A DNA stretch of 64,000 nucleotides, from contig JAJFTK010000082.1 in assembly GCA_021372945.1 (NCBI GenBank), forward strand, positions 1 to 64,000, in the 5' to 3' direction. This stretch comes from Planctomycetaceae bacterium. GTDB taxonomy: Bacteria > Planctomycetota > Phycisphaerae > Sedimentisphaerales > Anaerohalosphaeraceae. The position numbers were made by a program, and so were the translations under genes. A model generated the notes under the pieces. It searched no databases, was not told where the DNA came from, and saw only the letters and a list, made by a program, of their open reading frames with translations. This document shows positions 61,601 to 64,000 of the stretch, one piece after another; the first letter of the stretch is position 1, and the number at the start of each line of letters is the position of its first letter.

Positions 61601-62188
61601 CAGCAGGAACTGGAGGAACGCAGCCAGTTCCTGACCTCGCAGGTGGATGACCTGGAGCAAAGCAAGGCACAGCTTGAGCAATTGATCGCCCGCATCAACA
61701 CGGAAAGCCGCGATAAGTTCGAGATAGTGTTCGCTCAGATCCGCGAGAACTTCCAGGAACTCTTCCGCAAATTGTTCGGCGGCGGCAAGGCCGATGTCGT
61801 GCTGGAGAATCCGGAGGATATTCTCGAAAGCGGCATCGAGATCATGGCGCGTCCGCCGGGAAAGGAAACGCGCACGATCAGCCTGCTCAGCGGCGGCGAA
61901 AAAACCATGACCGCCATCGCCCTGCTGTTTGCCGTATTCAAGAGCAAACCCTCGCCGTTCTGTGTGCTGGATGAAGTCGATGCGGCGCTGGACGAGGCGA
62001 ACAACGAGCGATTCAATCTTATCGTTCAGGAGTTCAAAAAACAGTCGCAGTTTATCGTTATCACCCACTCCAAGCGAACGATGAGCATCGCCGATGTGCT
62101 GTACGGCATCACGATGCAAACGCAAGGGGTGAGTAAGAAGATCAGCGTTCAATTTGAAGGCAACGCGACCGCAGCGGCCGTGGCTTAG
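58628..62188 (+). CDS. smc: Chromosome segregation protein SMC
   Basis: SMC is the ATP-driven coiled-coil core of bacterial condensin. The 1186-residue protein has the Walker A motif GPNGCGKSN (31-39), a first coiled coil (about 165-500), a hinge domain (about 515-665), a second coiled coil (about 680-1020), the ABC signature LLSGGEKTM and Walker B PFCVLDEVDAALDEAN near the C-terminus. All ATPase motifs are intact. AGAGGG precedes the ATG. scpA and scpB are not nearby. It is followed by two M16 peptidase genes on the same strand, starting 24 bases after its stop. Confidence 0.96.
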   Translation: MKLEKIIINGFKSFADKTELAISQPITAIVGPNGCGKSNVVDSIKWVLGNQSPKALRSGQMADVIFSGCSSRKPSGLAEVGLFFSDVRGLGLEQDELQITRRLFRNGESEYLINGKACRLKDIRELFMDTGVGVSAYSIIEQGQIDQLLKASTVDRRVIFEEAAGISKYKAHKKETLRKLERTEQNLLRLADIVNEVQKQLRSIKLQAGKARNYLEYSQRLKELRVNYSLSEYDRVITQRNEKTSSLNDWKDRFGETAAITGRCDAAVSELSAALLETEGQISHWDGMLISARSRIEQQNERIGFLNNRIKELKNRKVIAGEQVSKLTAQMNQLAAQLHTLQENVTGLAQTVESKTAELGRSQEAIAQINSACIDLEAQLEDEKSGIIDIVRRTAQLHNEIQSLSSYRDNLAGRKMRLSGKAQETAQQLSSWLTEKAQQQAKLEDVRAVLSELQNGLDGKRAEMEGIGDQRGRLMETCASIKEQRSAAASELNVLSDMEARRQGLNKTLIAILNSPSDKKDYVEGILADVISAEPQDAAAVEAALEGMTDALLVNSTGSFLADRSIHERLDSRIRVICMDRIAPFCDSLDVSDEPGILGRLIEKVRYENRFSPLVWSLLGNVLLVDSLDTAIRVSRRLDSSYRYVTPEGQVFSEGRMLNVGPVGRKTGLISRKSRIQQLQGIVDELNHQIRATEETLLQTEQKNEHLAVLCKELRTSIYEANTEKVDAESRLKVLEETIRRLKEEQPVISGEIDILEQEIQQSVQKEHSSQLKLDELEQINNQRNEHIRQLQSRFEEQRQIQRSRAAELTELRVQLGQLQEQQKSLHQQIASVQSQQHHGRVSIESSRTEVLACDEQIEQTERNILAAESRISELYMEKEQTQKTSVELHQKVKDLHEQRNTNQEMLRVHRAKQDQIEQQIHQLELELSQLQVKEEDLVLRVRDDLSIDLAQAYSSYQQQDIDWNQVRDEIADLRGKIERLGNVNVDAIDQQQELEERSQFLTSQVDDLEQSKAQLEQLIARINTESRDKFEIVFAQIRENFQELFRKLFGGGKADVVLENPEDILESGIEIMARPPGKETRTISLLSGGEKTMTAIALLFAVFKSKPSPFCVLDEVDAALDEANNERFNLIVQEFKKQSQFIVITHSKRTMSIADVLYGITMQTQGVSKKISVQFEGNATAAAVA

Positions 62189-62212
62189 AGCGGCGGTGAG
62201 GTGAAAGGCGAG

Positions 62213-63430
62213 ATGGCGGACAGCTATCGATTGAAAAATGGGATGGTCCTGCTGGGCGAACGGATGGAAGTGCAGTCTGTTTCGTTCCAGTTTTTGCTTC
62301 CGGCCGGAGCGGCCCTGCTCCCTCGCGGGCGCGCCGGGTCCGCGTACGTGATCAGCGACTGGATGTTCCGCGGCGCCGGCGGACGCACCAGCCGGCAGCT
62401 CGTCGAGGCCATCGACAGCCTGGGCATTCATCACAGCGAATCGGTGCACACGTATCAGCTTGCGTTAAGCGCCTCTCTTGAAGCGGGCAACCTCGCCAGG
62501 GCGCTGGAGCTTTTCGCGGATGTCATTCTCCGGCCCGCCTTTGACCCCTTGCAGTTTGTTCCATCGCTGCAACTGGCCATCAACGATTTGAAAGGGTTGG
62601 ATGATGACCCCCGTCAAAAGGTGATGATGCGGTTGGCCGAGCAGTTCTACCCCGATCCGCTCGGGCGGCCCGTGATGGGAACCATGGAAGAGCTTGAGTC
62701 GCTGACCGCCGAGACAGCCGCCGCTATTGCTGCGCGTTTCTACGACCCATCGCAAATCATTTTTTCGATCGGCGGCAGCTACGATTTTGATACGGTTTGC
62801 CGCCAGATGGAACGTCTATTCGAAAACCCGGGCACGCCCGGTATAAAGGACATTCAGCCGGCGCCGACAGGCAGCAGGTACACCCACGACCAAAACGAGG
62901 GCGCGCAGGTGCATATCGGCCTGATGACGCCCGTTCCGCCGATTGCGTCGGACGTCTATTATGAACTGCTCGCGGCAGTTGCGATTTTGTCCGGCAGCAT
63001 GAGCAGCCGGCTGTTTACGGAGGTTCGCGAGAAGCGCGGTCTCTGTTACGCGGTCGGCGCCAAGTATCGCTCGCTCAAGGAGCACGCGGGCATAAGCTGT
63101 TACGCCGGCACAACCCCCGACAAGGCCCAGGAAACACTGGACGTAACGATCGACCAATTCCGCAAACTCCGGCTTGGGATCTCCGAAGACGAACTGCAGC
63201 GGGCCAAAGTAGGACTCAAGACCTCCCTGATCATGCAGACCGAATCGACCGGCGCCCGCGCCGGCGGCATCGCGGCCGATTATTTTCTTCTCGGCCACGT
63301 GCGCGAGCCTGAGGAAATCCGCGAAAAGATCGAAGCCCTCAGCGTGCCGCGCGTCTTAGAGGTGCTCAATCGCTATCCATTTGAAGAATTCACGGTCGTT
63401 ACGATCGGCCCGCGACAGGTTAACGTATGA
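62213..63430 (+). CDS. M16 family peptidase-like protein lacking the zinc motif
   Basis: The 405-residue protein has the two-domain M16 fold, but the HxxEH zinc-binding motif expected near residue 45 is absent (the region reads AYVISDWMFRGAGG). It retains the partner signature REKRGLCYAVGA and later M16 landmarks. Such inactive subunits pair with an active one to form the closed clam-shell protease, as with mitochondrial processing peptidase. The next gene, overlapping by four bases, has HFLEH, so an active/inactive heterodimer is likely. I chose the ATG at 62213, with AAAGG five bases before it; a GTG lies at 62201. Confidence 0.88.
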   Translation: MADSYRLKNGMVLLGERMEVQSVSFQFLLPAGAALLPRGRAGSAYVISDWMFRGAGGRTSRQLVEAIDSLGIHHSESVHTYQLALSASLEAGNLARALELFADVILRPAFDPLQFVPSLQLAINDLKGLDDDPRQKVMMRLAEQFYPDPLGRPVMGTMEELESLTAETAAAIAARFYDPSQIIFSIGGSYDFDTVCRQMERLFENPGTPGIKDIQPAPTGSRYTHDQNEGAQVHIGLMTPVPPIASDVYYELLAAVAILSGSMSSRLFTEVREKRGLCYAVGAKYRSLKEHAGISCYAGTTPDKAQETLDVTIDQFRKLRLGISEDELQRAKVGLKTSLIMQTESTGARAGGIAADYFLLGHVREPEEIREKIEALSVPRVLEVLNRYPFEEFTVVTIGPRQVNV

Positions 63431-64000
63431 TGGAATTCAAGCATCGACAACTGAAGAACGGTTTGACGGTCATCGGCGAAGTCAACCCGGCTGCGCAATC
63501 GGCGGCGGTCGGGTTCTTTGTGCGGACCGGCTCTCGCGATGAAACCCCCGAGGTCAGCGGCGTGTCGCATTTCCTCGAACACATGCTCTTTAAAGGAACC
63601 GAGCGGCTTTCGGCGCTGGACGTGAACGAGGCCTTCGACCGGCTGGGCGCCAAGTTCAATGCCTTCACCAGCGAAGAGAATACCGTGTTCTATGCGGCCG
63701 TCCTGCCGGAGTATCTGCCAGCGGTTTCGCAGCTCTGGCTGGAATTGATGAGGCCCTCGTTGCGGGATGACGATTTCAATATCGAAAAACATGTCATCCT
63801 CGAAGAGATCGCCATGTACAGGGATATGCCGCAATATGAGGTCATGGATCAGGGCCGCGCCTTGCATTTCGGGATTCACCCCTGCGGCAACAGCGTGCTG
63901 GGCAGCGATGACAGCATCAAGGCGATGACAGCCCAGCAGATGCGGGCTTATTTCCAACAGCGGTATGCCCCGAACAATATGGTGCTGGCCTGCTGCGGAC
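63427..64000 (+). CDS. M16 family zinc peptidase, active subunit (partial, runs off the window)
   Basis: Only the first 191 residues are in the window; the frame is open to the edge. The protein begins MMEFKHRQLKNGLTVIGE and has the inverted zinc motif HFLEH in VSHFLEHMLFKGTERLS, with the second Glu ligand region ILEEIAMYRD. This marks a functional M16 (pitrilysin-like) peptidase. The ATG overlaps the upstream stop (ATGA), so it should be co-translated with the inactive partner. M16 enzymes degrade small peptides; the compartment cannot be stated since no signal peptide is present. Confidence 0.92.
   Translation, partial: MMEFKHRQLKNGLTVIGEVNPAAQSAAVGFFVRTGSRDETPEVSGVSHFLEHMLFKGTERLSALDVNEAFDRLGAKFNAFTSEENTVFYAAVLPEYLPAVSQLWLELMRPSLRDDDFNIEKHVILEEIAMYRDMPQYEVMDQGRALHFGIHPCGNSVLGSDDSIKAMTAQQMRAYFQQRYAPNNMVLACCG

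Noticed and set aside
59978..62449. A very long open frame on the minus strand opposite smc
   Set aside because: It lies opposite the complete, motif-bearing smc gene, shows no known domain, and its composition (many Leu, Arg, His, Asp) is what antisense of GC-rich coding DNA gives.
1..64000. CRISPR array, tRNA, rRNA, prophage or transposase
   Set aside because: I looked in the gaps and coding regions and saw no regularly spaced repeats, tRNA-like T-loops, integrase or transposase motifs.

Overview
The window reads as bacterial chromosome from a Gram-negative, probably anaerobic member of the Planctomycetota, most likely class Phycisphaerae or a close relative. This is an inference with moderate confidence. 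It rests on lipid A genes (LpxD, LpxI) in a genome that also carries signal peptidase I proteins with an inserted zinc ribbon, tandem CNNM/DUF21 membrane proteins, and secreted ClpP-fold and FlgI-like proteins of a kind I associate with this phylum. The electron-bifurcating transhydrogenase NfnAB and the NAD-linked type 1B dihydroorotate dehydrogenase PyrD/PyrK suggest an anaerobic life. Gene density is high, short 4-base start/stop overlaps are common, and clear sigma-70-like promoters are visible. I see no tRNA, rRNA, CRISPR array, prophage or transposase, so most of this is core chromosome.

Layout. 0.2-7 kb: gatB, then a leftward group of a nucleotidyltransferase-like protein, a TPM-domain protein, LemA and RluB, then a DUF2905 protein and a divergent membrane-anchored coiled-coil protein with a BRCT-like end. 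7-13 kb: NAD(P)HX epimerase, a GH43 glycosidase, a large TPR protein, and a small signalling group (response regulator, 88-residue protein, histidine kinase). 13-18 kb: two CNNM-type transporters, a PBP4-type DD-peptidase and two tandem Rcp1-like response regulators. 18-27 kb: a rightward run of pyrK-pyrD behind a promoter-terminator leader, a 102-residue protein, a YggU protein, a transglutaminase-like/TPR protein, an AsmA-like protein, mnmA, a GT9 glycosyltransferase, lpxD and lpxI. 27-35 kb: a Ca2+-type P-ATPase, YecE plus a GH130 enzyme, and nfnAB. 35-42 kb: a leftward block of two signal peptidases, gyrA and holA.

42-47 kb: HU, cold-shock protein and HNH endonuclease, then a leftward PrsW-YbjQ-YbjQ group, then TatD-TcdA. 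47-50 kb: leftward MltA, a beta-CASP metallo-beta-lactamase protein and a HEAT lipoprotein. 50-59 kb: a CsgG-like lipoprotein, homoserine dehydrogenase with a phosphoglycerate-mutase-like partner (a probable homoserine kinase substitute), two secreted ClpP-fold paralogues and a FlgI-like lipoprotein. 59-64 kb: smc, then an inactive and an active M16 peptidase, the last running off the window edge.

The least understood parts are the envelope proteins (BRCT-like coil protein, ClpP-fold pair, FlgI/HEAT lipoprotein, zinc-ribbon signal peptidases) and two promoter/terminator units without a gene (about 18.07-18.20 kb and 30.3-30.5 kb), which may be attenuators or small RNAs. Two families of short hairpin repeats are scattered between genes. 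I found no clearly new defence or mobile system.
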